DNA from: Acidobacteriota bacterium
Lineage (GTDB): Bacteria > Acidobacteriota > Terriglobia > Acidiferrales > UBA7541
Direction of reading: 5' to 3'
Length of the DNA: 34,236 nucleotides
Assembly (NCBI GenBank): GCA_003154775.1
Contig: PMES01000060.1
Location: forward strand, 1 to 34,236
Both the position numbers and the translations under genes were made by a program. Every line of letters starts with the position of its first letter. Within the stretch, counting starts at the first letter, position 1. Of the stretch, positions 24,115 through 33,011 are shown piece after piece. The notes under the pieces were generated by a model, which was not told the origin of the DNA, ran no database searches, and saw nothing but the letters and a program-made list of their open reading frames with translations.

Positions 24115-25385
24115 CAGGGCCTTTTCTCCGGAGAAGCGCTGGAGGCCGGACGTTTCGCGGGCGCGGGTTGCGTGGAAGGCGCGGCAGTGGGGGCTGGCAC
24201 GAGCGGGTTGTTGACTTCCTTGACGTGCACCTCTTGGCCGTCTTCGAGAGAGTCTGGAGGGTTGAGAACGATCCAATCGTCGGGCTTGAGGCCGTTAAGC
24301 ACTTCGAGGCTGGTGCCGTAATCGCGGCCGATGGTGAGAGATTGCAGACGCGCGTGGTGATTCGCATCGATCACTACGGCGCGGAGTCCTTCGGAGCGGA
24401 AGAGCAGCGCGTTCACGGGAACCTGGAGGCGCTGGGCCTTGACTTTGACCAGAAGATGAACCTGGGCGTAGCCGCCGGGCAACAATTGTGCGGATTTGTT
24501 GGGCACATCCACTTCGGTGAGGAGCGTACGAGTGGATAGATCGATGGCCTCCGCGGTGCGCACGACCTTGCCCTCAAATCTCTGGCCGGGGAACTGCGTG
24601 AGTTCCAGATAGGCGCCGATTCCCGGGCGAATGGAAGAGGCGTAGGCTTCGGGCACATTGACGTACACGCGCATGGGATCGGTTTGCGCAAGGAAGAAGA
24701 GCTGCTGCGAGGAGCCGCCATTGCCGGCGTTGATGAGCATGCCAATGTCGGTATTGCGGCGGGTAATGACGCCGCTAAAGGGGGCGTCGATGCGCTGGAA
24801 GGATTTCAACTCTTCAAGGCGGCGGACGTTGGCTTCGGCGGATTGGACGATAGCGCGCTTGGCGGCCAGATCGCCATTGGCATTGTCGACTTCCTGTTTG
24901 GAGACGCCGTCGGACTTGAGGAGGTCGGAGTAGCGGACAGCCGTAGTTTCGGAGAGGTGCACGTTGGCCTGAGAGGTGGCCAGATCGGCGCGGGCCTGGG
25001 AAAGTTGCTGGTCAACTTCGGGGGTATCGATTTCCGCGAGGAGTTCGCCTTTGCTCACGCGGCTGCCAATGTCGCGGTACCACTTTTTCAGGTAGCCGTT
25101 GGTGCGCGCGTAGATGGGAGATTCGATGTAAGCCATCAGCGTGCCGGGGAGAATCAGATTCTCATCGCCCGCCTGCGCGGCGGGATGGAAGACGGCCACG
25201 GTGGGAACGGCGAGGACTTCGGTGTTGTCGGCGAGGGCTTTGTACTGCGCGCGGCGCTGGAACATCTGGAAAGCGCCAACGACCACAAGAACAATGACGA
25301 TGAGGAAGAGAATTAGAAAGAGGGAACTCTTCTTCGGCGGAGATGCGCCGGGATCGCTGTCGAGATGGGTTGAGACGTCAGTCAT
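24114..25385 (-). CDS. RND efflux periplasmic adaptor (membrane fusion protein)
   Basis: A 423-residue membrane fusion protein. A single N-terminal membrane helix lies at about residues 20-42. The lipoyl-type half motifs are ESPIYARTNGYLKKWYRDIGSRVSKGELLAEID and FQRIDAPFSGVITRRNTDIGMLI, on either side of an alpha-helical hairpin (about 125-200). Beta-barrel and membrane-proximal domains follow, and the C-terminus is a Pro/Ala-rich tail of about 40 residues. It links the inner-membrane permease to the outer-membrane channel. ATG 25385-25383 has GGAG nine bases upstream; an in-frame TTG at 25400 is less likely. It lies 46 bases after the permease gene. Confidence 0.93.
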   Translation of the reverse strand: MTDVSTHLDSDPGASPPKKSSLFLILFLIVIVLVVVGAFQMFQRRAQYKALADNTEVLAVPTVAVFHPAAQAGDENLILPGTLMAYIESPIYARTNGYLKKWYRDIGSRVSKGELLAEIDTPEVDQQLSQARADLATSQANVHLSETTAVRYSDLLKSDGVSKQEVDNANGDLAAKRAIVQSAEANVRRLEELKSFQRIDAPFSGVITRRNTDIGMLINAGNGGSSQQLFFLAQTDPMRVYVNVPEAYASSIRPGIGAYLELTQFPGQRFEGKVVRTAEAIDLSTRTLLTEVDVPNKSAQLLPGGYAQVHLLVKVKAQRLQVPVNALLFRSEGLRAVVIDANHHARLQSLTIGRDYGTSLEVLNGLKPDDWIVLNPPDSLEDGQEVHVKEVNNPLVPAPTAAPSTQPAPAKRPASSASPEKRP

Positions 25386-25431
25386 GGTCAGTGGCTCCAA
25401 GTCCTAGATCGAAGTGCGGGCTTCATGATTG

Positions 25432-28400
25432 CTATGCCCTCAGAGCGACGGCGCGGTGACGCCGGCGCTCCAGCCAGCCGTGAATAATGGAAAAGACGCA
25501 CGGCACAAAGAAAAGAGTAGCCAGGGTGGCGAAGAGCAGGCCGCCGATGACGGCGCGGCCCAGGGGCGCGTTTTGCTCGCCGCCTTCGCCAAGGCCGATG
25601 GCCATGGGCACCATGCCGATGATCATTGCGAGTGCGGTCATGATCACGGGACGCATACGGACGAAGCCCGCTTCCAGGGCCGCGTCAGCCGCGCTCCTGC
25701 CTTCGCTCAATTGTTCGCGCGCGAAGGAAATCATCAAGATGCTGTTCGAGGTAGCCACACCCATACACATGATAGCGCCGGTCAGCGAGGGAACGCTCAA
25801 GGTTGTGTGGGTGAACAAGAGCATCCAACAGATGCCCGCCAGCGCGCCCGGCAGAGCCGTGATGATGATGAAGGGATCGAGCCAGGACTGGAAGTTGACG
25901 ACGATGAGCAGATAGGCAAGAACGATGGCTCCGACCAGTCCAACGCCGAGGCCCACGAACGAGGAGTTCATGGTCTGGATCTGGCCGCGGATGAAGATGC
26001 GGCTGCCCCGGGGGAGTTCCTTCTCGATATTGTCCACGAGCTTCGTGACTTCGGTAGCCACGGAGCCGAGATCGCGTCCATCCACGGCGGCATACACATT
26101 GATCATCGGCTGGACATTGTAATGCGAGATGGAAGCAGGGCGCGCGACGGTGGAAATGTCCACGAGATTGCCGAGGATCTGCGCGGGAGCCCCCGGAAGG
26201 CCGCTGTTGATGGGAATGTTTTGGAGAGCCTGGTAATTGTCCACGCGGTACTGAGGAGTTTGGACGGCTACGCTGTAACTGACGCCATTTTTGGGATCGA
26301 GCCAGAAATTCGGTGAAGTCTGAAAGCTGGACGAGAGCGAGACAAGGACATTCTGTGCAACGTCGCGGGCCTGCAAACCAACGTATTGGGCGCGCGTGCG
26401 ATCGATGTTCATGAACAGGGTGGGAGCGTCAAAGGCCTGCTGGACGTGGACATCCACGGCGCCGGGGATGTGGCGGATTTCGTTGGCGAGTTTCAGCCCG
26501 ACGGCATAATTGGCGGGCTGATTCATGCCGGTGATCTGGATATCGACGGGGGCGGGCGTCCCGAAATTGAGAATCTGGGTGACGATGTCCGCGGGCTGGA
26601 AGAAAAACTGCACGCCGGGGAATTCGCTGGGGAGACTCTTGCGGAGATCGTTGATGTACTCGCGCGTGGAACGGCTGCGTTCGGGCTTGAGCTGGACGAG
26701 GATTTCGGCGTCGGAGGTGCCGATCGTGCCGGAGTTGCTGTAGGTGAGATTGATGCCGGAGTAGGGCAGGCCGACGTTGTCTAGCACGGTGGTGAGGTCG
26801 CGGTCGGGGATGGTGCGGCGGATTACCGCGTTGATTTGATCGGCTAGCCGGGCGGTCTCTTCAATGCGCAGGCCGGTGCGGGCGCGCATGTGCAGGCGAA
26901 TCTGGCCGGCGTCCACGCTAGGAAAGAAATCGCGGCCGAGAAAAAAAGTGAGTCCCGCGGAGAGGAGACAGAAGGCCAGGAAACACGCGGAGAAGAGAGG
27001 ACCGTGGTGCAGGGCGGCGGAGAGGGAGCGGCGATAGGCCGCGCGGAAACGCTCGAAGCCGCGCTCGAACGCCTGCTGGTAGCGCCGGAAGAGACCCATC
27101 TTCTCACCCGCGCGCTCGTCGGCATGGTATTCGTCTTCCGAACTCAACAGGTACATCGCCATCGTCGGGACGATGGTGCGCGACCACATGTAGGAAGCGA
27201 GCATGGCAAAGATCACGGCTTCGGCGAGCGGCACGAAAAGATATTTGGCGACGCCGGAAAGAAAAAACATGGGGATGAACACGATGCAGATGGATAATGT
27301 GGAAACGAACGCCGGAACGGCAATCTGCTGAGCGCCGTCGAGGATCGCCTGGACGGTTTCCTTGCCCATCGCGAGTTGACGATTGATGTTCTCGATTTCG
27401 ACGGTGGCGTCATCAACGAGGATGCCGACGGCAAGAGCGAGGCCGCCCAGGGTCATGATGTTGATGGTTTCACCGAGGGCGCTCAGGCAGAGCAGGCTGA
27501 CAAGAATAGATAGAGGAATGGAAGTGGCGATGATGAAGGTGCTCTTCCAATTGCCGAGGAAGAGAAGAATCATGATGGCCGTGAGGCACGCGGCGATGAT
27601 GGCCTCGCGGAGAACACCTTGGATGGCGGCGCGCACGAAAAGGGATTGATCGAAAAAGGTCGTGACGTTGAGCTCTTTGGGAAGGGAAGGCAGGTAGTCG
27701 TGAACTGTTTGTTTGACGCGATCAACGATGGCAAGCGTGGAGGCGTTGCCGGTTTTGTAGACGCTCATGAGCACGCTGCGATGACCATTGGCGAGAACTA
27801 CGTTGGTCTGCGGAGCGAACCCGTCGCGCACGTGGGCCACGTCGCGCAGGTAGATGGTTGAGCCATTGACAGTCTTCACGGGAAGGTCGTTGAGTTCGGC
27901 CACGGTGCGCGGGCTGCCATTCATCTCCACATTGAATTCCAGCGATCCGAGTTTTACCGTGCCTGTCGGCAGGATGAGGTTCTGGGCGTTGACGGCGTTG
28001 ACGATATCCACCGCGGAGAGCCCCTTGGCTTGTAGAGACGCGGCGTCAATATCCACGGAAATCAGGCGCGGCTTGCCGCCATAGGGATAGGGTGATGCGG
28101 CGCCCTGAACGGTGGCGAGTTGCACGCGGATGAAATTGGCGCCGTAGTCGAAGAGTTGCTGCTCGCTGAGGCTGTCACTGGTCAGGCCAATCTGAAGAAC
28201 CGGAACCGTGGAAGCCGAGTAGATCATGACCAGCGGGGGAGTGGTACCCGGGGGCAGTGAGCGAAGAAAGGTCTGCGAGATGGCGGTGGTTTGCGCGAGA
28301 GCGGTCTGAATATTGACGCTCGGCTGGAAGAAAATTTTGATGATCGCGATGCCGTTCAGCGATTGCGATTCGATGTGTTCGACGTCGTTGACCAGCGTGG

Positions 28401-28614
28401 TAATGCCGCGTTCGACGCCAGTGGTAATGCGCTGCTCCATCTCCTGCGGCTGGAGGCCGGCGTAATTCCAGACCAGGGCGATCACCGGGATATTGATGTC
28501 CGGAAAAATGTCCGTGGGCGTGCGTGGCACCACGACAAACGTCAGGAGCACGATGACCAGGGCCATGACGATGAACGTATAGGGCCGGGCAAGAGCTAAT
28601 CGGACAATCCACAT
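25432..28614 (-). CDS. RND superfamily efflux permease (AcrB/HAE1-like)
   Basis: A 1060-residue inner-membrane proton antiporter, full length for the family, with twelve expected transmembrane helices and two large periplasmic loops. Family signatures are the N-terminus WIVRLALARPYTFIVMALVIVLLTF, GLALAVGILVDDATVEIENINR in TM4 with the adjacent Asp pair of the proton relay, and the mirror segment MCMGVATSNSILMISFAREQLSEG in the second half. Both halves carry LPxG/P-rich linkers. The substrate cannot be read from sequence. It is the first gene of a permease-adaptor-channel operon. This order is unlike mexAB-oprM, where the adaptor comes first. No strong Shine-Dalgarno sequence or promoter is obvious. 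Confidence 0.94.
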   Translation of the reverse strand: MWIVRLALARPYTFIVMALVIVLLTFVVVPRTPTDIFPDINIPVIALVWNYAGLQPQEMEQRITTGVERGITTLVNDVEHIESQSLNGIAIIKIFFQPSVNIQTALAQTTAISQTFLRSLPPGTTPPLVMIYSASTVPVLQIGLTSDSLSEQQLFDYGANFIRVQLATVQGAASPYPYGGKPRLISVDIDAASLQAKGLSAVDIVNAVNAQNLILPTGTVKLGSLEFNVEMNGSPRTVAELNDLPVKTVNGSTIYLRDVAHVRDGFAPQTNVVLANGHRSVLMSVYKTGNASTLAIVDRVKQTVHDYLPSLPKELNVTTFFDQSLFVRAAIQGVLREAIIAACLTAIMILLFLGNWKSTFIIATSIPLSILVSLLCLSALGETINIMTLGGLALAVGILVDDATVEIENINRQLAMGKETVQAILDGAQQIAVPAFVSTLSICIVFIPMFFLSGVAKYLFVPLAEAVIFAMLASYMWSRTIVPTMAMYLLSSEDEYHADERAGEKMGLFRRYQQAFERGFERFRAAYRRSLSAALHHGPLFSACFLAFCLLSAGLTFFLGRDFFPSVDAGQIRLHMRARTGLRIEETARLADQINAVIRRTIPDRDLTTVLDNVGLPYSGINLTYSNSGTIGTSDAEILVQLKPERSRSTREYINDLRKSLPSEFPGVQFFFQPADIVTQILNFGTPAPVDIQITGMNQPANYAVGLKLANEIRHIPGAVDVHVQQAFDAPTLFMNIDRTRAQYVGLQARDVAQNVLVSLSSSFQTSPNFWLDPKNGVSYSVAVQTPQYRVDNYQALQNIPINSGLPGAPAQILGNLVDISTVARPASISHYNVQPMINVYAAVDGRDLGSVATEVTKLVDNIEKELPRGSRIFIRGQIQTMNSSFVGLGVGLVGAIVLAYLLIVVNFQSWLDPFIIITALPGALAGICWMLLFTHTTLSVPSLTGAIMCMGVATSNSILMISFAREQLSEGRSAADAALEAGFVRMRPVIMTALAMIIGMVPMAIGLGEGGEQNAPLGRAVIGGLLFATLATLFFVPCVFSIIHGWLERRRHRAVALRA

Positions 28615-28819
28615 AGAAAGAGAAAGTGACCTCTTGGCCGGCTAGAGCGCAACTTCACACACACCCTCGCTGCCTTGCAGGGTAAGCCTGCCTACTCTTA
28701 TTAGACTACGAGTGGACCATATTTGGGTACGCCGGGTTTGCGGCAGGTTCGCGCGAAAAAAGGCGGGGCCACCATCGAGGATTTTGATGGAAAAGGCAGG
28801 CGCGATACTCACCCGGAGG

Positions 28820-28852
28820 AAAACAGCTCGCGGAAACGAAAAGCGTTCCGCG
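28820..28852 (-). terminator. Possible terminator after the FHA gene
   Basis: CGCGGAAACG (28829-28838) pairs with CGTTCCGCG (28844-28852) as 9 bp with one bulged A and an AAAAG loop. On the minus strand it is followed by AGCTGTTTTCC, a weak T tract. It lies in the 281-base spacer between the FHA gene stop and the RND permease start, which otherwise shows nothing I can name. Confidence 0.35.
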
Positions 28853-28895
28853 CGCAGTGAGCTCCTTCAGGAGGAGTGGCCGTCGCGGAGGAGCG

Positions 28896-29621
28896 CTATT
28901 CGCGAATAATAAAGTTGAGCCGGACGCCGCAGACTTCGATGAGGTCGCCGTCGTTCAGACGCGTGGGCCCGGGAATCGGCGTGCCGTTGATGGTGGGGAC
29001 TTTGTCGCCGGTGCCGAGGTAGTAGCCGTCATCGCGCTGATTGATCTGGGCGGCCATGGGAGGTTTGAACCAGCCGCGAAGGCGAATGGTGGCCATGGGC
29101 GATTTGCCGATGACGGTGAGCTTGTTGGCGAGCACGTATTCCTTTTGATTGACCTTACCGCTGAGAACGACGAGCGTGGGCATCTTGGCGCGGCCGGGAG
29201 AAAATTGCGAGCGTTCGCCCATGGCAGCGGCTTGCGAAAGCATGTCGCGGCGCGCCTTGGTATCGAGGACCATGGTTTCGTTAATTTTGGGAGCGGCGGC
29301 TTTGCGGCCGGTGTCCCAGGGAATGGCGGCATCGGCGGTGGCGTCAACTTTGATGTGATGCTTGCCGATCCAGATGGAATCGCCATCGTGTAAAGTGGCG
29401 CGCTCCACGCGGAGATCGTTGACGAAAGTTCCGTTGAGGCTGTCGAGGTCTTCAACGACGAGGCGGCCGCCTTCGTAATAGACGCGGGCGTGATAGTTGG
29501 AGATGGCGAGGTTGTCAATGGGGATGTCGTTGTCCGGAGAGCGGCCAATGCTGACCGGACGGCTGCCGATGGGGACCTCCTTAACCAATCTGTCTTCAAA
29601 CATGAGGCTGAGCTTCGCCAT
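28896..29621 (-). CDS. Two-FHA-domain signalling protein
   Basis: A 241-residue cytoplasmic protein. The first FHA domain (about 18-95) is canonical: SIGRSPDNDIPI, SNYHARVYYEGGRLVVEDLDSLNGTFVN, with the Arg, Ser, His and Asn residues that bind phosphothreonine peptides. The second (about 150-241) has the fold pattern (LTVIGKSPMATIRL, PTINGTPIPG, DGDLIEVCGVRLNF), but the Arg and the SxxH motif are lost, so it probably does not bind phosphopeptide in the usual way. The linker holds NETMVLDTK, a possible phosphothreonine site. ATG 29621-29619 has AGGAGG upstream. It follows the PP2C gene by 20 bases, so they are one operon. Confidence 0.9.
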   Translation of the reverse strand: MAKLSLMFEDRLVKEVPIGSRPVSIGRSPDNDIPIDNLAISNYHARVYYEGGRLVVEDLDSLNGTFVNDLRVERATLHDGDSIWIGKHHIKVDATADAAIPWDTGRKAAAPKINETMVLDTKARRDMLSQAAAMGERSQFSPGRAKMPTLVVLSGKVNQKEYVLANKLTVIGKSPMATIRLRGWFKPPMAAQINQRDDGYYLGTGDKVPTINGTPIPGPTRLNDGDLIEVCGVRLNFIIRE

Positions 29622-29641
29622 GCAAATCCTCCTGCGGAGGT

Positions 29642-30454
29642 CTATTCTTTTTTGGCCGAGTCGCGACGCAGCCAGGAAAACCAACTCCTGGGCTCTTCCT
29701 GAAAGCGCGCGACGATGACCGTAACGTTATCAATGCCGCCGCGTTCGTTGGCTAATTCGATGAGCTTGCGGGCCGCGGAAGCGGGGTCGGTCTCCGCCTG
29801 CAAAGAGCCGGCAATTTCGGGTTCCGTGACCATGCGAGTAAGGCCGTCGGAACACAGCAGCAGAACGTCGCGGGGAAAGATGCCGACTTCATCTACGTCC
29901 ACTTCGACTTGGGAGTGAGCGCCGAGTGCGCGTAACAACACGCTCTGCATTTCGCTGGCTTCCGCTTCCTGGGGCGTGATGATGCCGCGGCGCACCTGTT
30001 CCGCGACCAGGGAGTGGTCGTTGGTGAGCTGCTGGAGAGTGCCGCCGCGCAACAGATAGGCGCGGCTATCGCCGACGTGAGCGATGCTCAGGCGGCCGTT
30101 ATCGAACCACGCGGCGGTAAGAGTGGCGCCCATGCCGCGCTGCTCCGGATTTTCTTGCGCGGATTGATAAATCCTGCTATTTGCCAGGTACACGGCGCTT
30201 TGCAGACGCTTGGTTTTTTCCGCCCAGTGGTCGCCGGGAGCGCCAGAGAAAGTAATGCCGGGATCGTCCTTCGCTTCCGCGCAGTAATTAACGATGGTTT
30301 CCACGGCCATGGAACTGGCGACTTCACCGTGGGCTTCGCCGCCCATGCCATCGGAAAGGACGAAGAGGTGGGGCGCTTCAAGAATCCGGAAGGAGTCCTC
30401 GTTGTTGGTGCGCACACGTCCTACGTCCGTCAAGCCGTCACTAGCGATCTGCAC
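29642..30454 (-). CDS. PP2C-type serine/threonine protein phosphatase (Stp1/PrpC-like)
   Basis: A 270-residue protein. All the metal-binding PP2C motifs are visible: TDVGRVRTNNEDSF, FVLSDGMGGEAHGEVAS, GMGATLTAAW, IAHVGDSRAYLLRGG, LTNDHSLV, LLLCSDGLTRMV and GGIDNVTVIVARF, with the Asp residues that hold Mn/Mg. It should remove phosphate from Ser/Thr residues. I start it at GTG 30454-30452, which has AAGGAG six bases upstream, not at an in-frame GTG 26 codons earlier. Directly upstream of the FHA gene, it suggests a phospho-threonine switch; no Ser/Thr kinase is in the window. Confidence 0.93.
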   Translation of the reverse strand: MQIASDGLTDVGRVRTNNEDSFRILEAPHLFVLSDGMGGEAHGEVASSMAVETIVNYCAEAKDDPGITFSGAPGDHWAEKTKRLQSAVYLANSRIYQSAQENPEQRGMGATLTAAWFDNGRLSIAHVGDSRAYLLRGGTLQQLTNDHSLVAEQVRRGIITPQEAEASEMQSVLLRALGAHSQVEVDVDEVGIFPRDVLLLCSDGLTRMVTEPEIAGSLQAETDPASAARKLIELANERGGIDNVTVIVARFQEEPRSWFSWLRRDSAKKE

Positions 30455-30758
30455 AGCCGCTCCTTCCAAGCTTTCCGTGAACACGCGTGGCACCCCCTGC
30501 GCGGACACACCAGCAAGTACCGTATGGTCCACGCTAGCAGAGGCTTGGCCGCCAGGAAAGGCTTTGCACCCAAGTGATTACTCGCCGATTGGCAACACTG
30601 GCTGAAGGGCCAGTTGGGAAGAATAACCGAATCGCAGCAGGGGAGACAGCAAGATATGAAGTAAGGGGCGTGGGAGTAATCCCGGGATGGGCGGGGCACT
30701 ACTGTGGAGGGGAAAACTCCACTACAATCGCGGTGTGCGGAAAACAACGTCGCGGCAG
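30455..30758. other. 304-base divergent spacer between PP2C and the Ig/IPT-like gene
   Basis: No gene is supported here. Near the right end a 6-bp hairpin GTGGAG (30704-30709)/CTCCAC (30717-30722) with a 7-nt loop is followed by TACAATC, similar in style to the other intergenic hairpins. Promoters for both flanking genes should lie here, but I see no clear -35/-10 pair. Confidence 0.4.
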
Positions 30759-31610
30759 ATGCGAAAGGGAATGCTGGGGTTGGCGGTGCTCTGCGCTGTG
30801 GCCGGGGCGTGCCGGGCGCAACAGGCTCCTGCGGCGTCCGGGGCGCGGATTTTGCTGCTGCCGCGGAAAATTGTTACGGGGGAGCGCTCGACGCTGGCGG
30901 TGCTGGACGTGAACGGGCGATTGACGCCGGGTGTGACCGTCGTTTTCTCGAACGGAGATAAAGTCACGACAGACGCGACCGGGCGCGCCTTGTTTGTGGG
31001 CCCGCTAAATGCCGGCGTGATTTTTGCTTCGCTTGAAGGGCGCGCCGGCCGCGTGACGTCCGTTATCCTTTCGCCCGCGGAGGTGCCTTCCAGCTCGCTG
31101 GAAGTGACCCTGGCGCCCCGTGTGGCCACGGTGAGCGATCGCTTCGAGATTTCGGGGCACGGCTTTTGCGGCGATGCGGATGCTAACAAAGTGAGCATCG
31201 GCGGCGTGCCCGGATTGGTTCTTGCGGCTTCGCCGGCGTACCTTACGGTGCTGCCGCCGGCGGACATAGATCCGGGGTTCGCGCGTGTGGAGGTAAGTTG
31301 CGGTGCGCGCAAGGCGACGGCGTTCACCGCGTTGTTTGTCAGCCTGGAACTGGATGCGAGCGGCGCGACCCTGGCACCGGGAGAGCATCGTGAATTGACA
31401 GTGCGCGTGCGTGGGAGCACGGCGAAGATTAACCTGGAGGCGCGGAACCTTGCGCCGGATGTGGCGGATTTGCAGGGAGGAACCACGGTGCGCGCGGCTT
31501 CTTCAGGCGGCGCGGACAATGTGGCGCACTTCGCGCTGCAAGGGAAGCAGCACGGGAGTTTCCTGATTTCCATCCGGCTGGTCGCGCCGCTTGTGACCCC
31601 AAGACCGTAA
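30759..31610 (+). CDS. Exported Ig-like/IPT-domain protein, unknown function
   Basis: About 283 residues. A signal peptide covers roughly residues 1-21 (LGLAVLCAVAGACRAQ), so the protein is exported. The rest is beta-rich and low in Lys. Residues of about 25-105 look like a bacterial Ig-like or carboxypeptidase-regulatory sandwich (LLPRKIVTGERSTLAVLDVNG, VTTDATGRALFVGP). Residues of about 110-195 look like an IPT/TIG domain (APRVATVSDRFEISGHGF, DANKVSIGGVPGLVLAAS, GFARVEVSCG). A third sandwich ends the chain. Start choice is unsure: ATG 30759, ATG 30771 (AAAGGGA adjacent) or GTG 30735. Likely an adhesin-like or scaffold component of the cell surface. Confidence 0.7.
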   Translation: MRKGMLGLAVLCAVAGACRAQQAPAASGARILLLPRKIVTGERSTLAVLDVNGRLTPGVTVVFSNGDKVTTDATGRALFVGPLNAGVIFASLEGRAGRVTSVILSPAEVPSSSLEVTLAPRVATVSDRFEISGHGFCGDADANKVSIGGVPGLVLAASPAYLTVLPPADIDPGFARVEVSCGARKATAFTALFVSLELDASGATLAPGEHRELTVRVRGSTAKINLEARNLAPDVADLQGGTTVRAASSGGADNVAHFALQGKQHGSFLISIRLVAPLVTPRP

Positions 31611-31637
31611 AAGCGGTCCCGCAGTTGCGGGACCGCT
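31606..31637 (-). terminator. Intrinsic terminator of rmuC (convergent spacer)
   Basis: AGCGGTCCCGCA (31612-31623) and TGCGGGACCGCT (31626-31637) form a perfect 12-bp stem with a two-base gap (effectively a short loop using the inner pairs). On the minus strand it is followed by TTTTAC, which fits termination of rmuC. On the plus strand no T tract follows, though it may still stop or stabilise the convergent transcript. Confidence 0.7.
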
Positions 31638-31648
31638 CTCCAAAAAAT

Positions 31649-32803
31649 TCAGGCGGATTTTTTGGCGGCGGCGGGCGGCAGCGCCAGGGTGTCCTGGGTG
31701 TCTTCGAGAGCAGGCTGCGCGGCGTCGCCGCTGCTAAGCAGGTTATCGAGGGTGTTGGAAGCCTTGTCAAAGCGCTTGTCGGCTTCGGTGTAGCTCTGCT
31801 GCGCGTTCTTCAGGTGCGTGCCAATCTTTTCAAAATACTCGCCAAAGGTATCAAGCTGTTTGCGCATGCCGGATAGATTTTCCGAAAGGCGCTTGGCGTT
31901 TTCTTCAATCTGCATGCCGCGCAAGCCCATGCCGATGACGCAGAGATGCGCGTACAGAGTGTTGGGCGAGACGGCAACAATGTTGCGGCTGCGGCAGTAG
32001 GCGTCAACGGCCTGCCCCTTGGAATCCACGCTCATCAGCAGTTCATAATAAACCGTTTCGCTGGGAACGAACATCAGCGCAAGGTCCAGCGTGCCTTCAT
32101 CAGGAACGATGTATTTGCGCGCAATGGAATCGGCGTGGCCCTTGATGGAGGAGACGAAGGCCTTGCGAGCATCGTCACCTTCGGCGCCGATGCGGCGGTA
32201 GGCGTCGAGAGGAAACTTGGAATCCACAGCCATCATTTTTTTGTCGCGCAGGAAAATGATGGCGTCGGCGACTTCACCGCTGCGGAAGCGGTATTGCGTG
32301 GAGTATTGCGAAAGTGGGAGGGAATCCTCCAACAGGCGTTCGAGCGTGACCTCACCGAGCGAACCGCGCGATTTGGTGCCGCCGAGAATGCTCTCCAGCG
32401 TCTGGGCGGTCTGAAACATTTGCTTTCCGGCTTGCTGGACTTCGCCCAACTGCAATTGGATCTGGTTGATCTGCTCGCGCGTATTTTTCAGCTCCGTGGA
32501 CATGGCCGCCTGGGCGTCAGAGGTGATTTTGGAAGTCACCTGGGCGGAATCCTTGACGCCATCCTGAAGGGCTTTGGTGACGGCTTCGAGGCGGGAGGCG
32601 ACGGTTCCGGCCAGGGTCTCGATTTTGGTGCTGCTCTGCGTATGCGCCGTGGACATCCCCTGAAAATCTCGGCGCATCTCGTTCATTTGCGATTCCAGTT
32701 GTTCGTTCTTCTTCTGATCCTGAGTGTTCTGGAGGAGAACCCAGACGACCAGGCCAATCAAAACGAGTGCGAACACCGCGACGGCAATCAAGATGACGTT
32801 CAT
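31649..32803 (-). CDS. rmuC: DNA recombination protein RmuC
   Basis: A 384-residue protein. An N-terminal membrane anchor (about 3-24) is followed by a long coiled coil (about 27-130: KKNEQLESQMNEMRRDF, MSTELKNTREQINQIQLQLGEVQ). The RmuC nuclease-like core (about 135-340) contains SRGSLGEVTLERLLED, IIFLRDKKMMAVDSKFPLDAYRR, KYIVPDEGTLDLALMFVPSETVYYELL and VAVSPNTLYAHLCVIGMGLR. RmuC limits inversion at short inverted repeats in E. coli. Its exact activity is unproven, but the core resembles restriction-type nucleases. ATG 32803-32801 starts it. The C-terminal tail is Ala/Pro-rich. Confidence 0.93.
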   Translation of the reverse strand: MNVILIAVAVFALVLIGLVVWVLLQNTQDQKKNEQLESQMNEMRRDFQGMSTAHTQSSTKIETLAGTVASRLEAVTKALQDGVKDSAQVTSKITSDAQAAMSTELKNTREQINQIQLQLGEVQQAGKQMFQTAQTLESILGGTKSRGSLGEVTLERLLEDSLPLSQYSTQYRFRSGEVADAIIFLRDKKMMAVDSKFPLDAYRRIGAEGDDARKAFVSSIKGHADSIARKYIVPDEGTLDLALMFVPSETVYYELLMSVDSKGQAVDAYCRSRNIVAVSPNTLYAHLCVIGMGLRGMQIEENAKRLSENLSGMRKQLDTFGEYFEKIGTHLKNAQQSYTEADKRFDKASNTLDNLLSSGDAAQPALEDTQDTLALPPAAAKKSA

Positions 32804-32909
32804 GCGTGCTCCAATGCGTTAACGGGAAACGGTAAAACTACTTTACTCGGAAGACCGCGGATTGGGTAGAGCGCAACGATCGACAGGAGCGGCTGGGTTG
32901 CCCATGCGC

Positions 32910-32926
32910 CCCCGACCGGGTCGGGG
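32910..32926. repeat. Intergenic palindrome identical to 22530-22546
   Basis: CCCCGAC-CGG-GTCGGGG, a 7-bp perfect stem, is followed by CCGCTACAAAAAAG and then a second CGGTACAAAAGAG. The same 17 bases occur at 22530, and a related hairpin followed by CGTACAAAAGG is at 9484-9512. This points to a dispersed intergenic repeat. Confidence 0.6.
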
Positions 32927-32949
32927 CCGCTACAAAAAAGAGGGCCGGT

Positions 32950-32985
32950 ACAAAAGAGAAGAGGCCCCGATGGCGCGGGGCCTCT
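32950..32985 (-). terminator. Intrinsic terminator of the TonB-dependent receptor gene
   Basis: AGAGGCCCC (32960-32968) pairs with GGGGCCTCT (32977-32985) over 9 bp with an 8-nt loop. On the minus strand it is followed by TCTCTTTTG. It lies 27 bases after the receptor stop codon. Confidence 0.75.
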
Positions 32986-33011
32986 CTGTTGAAGTGGAAT
33001 TGCGGATGGCG

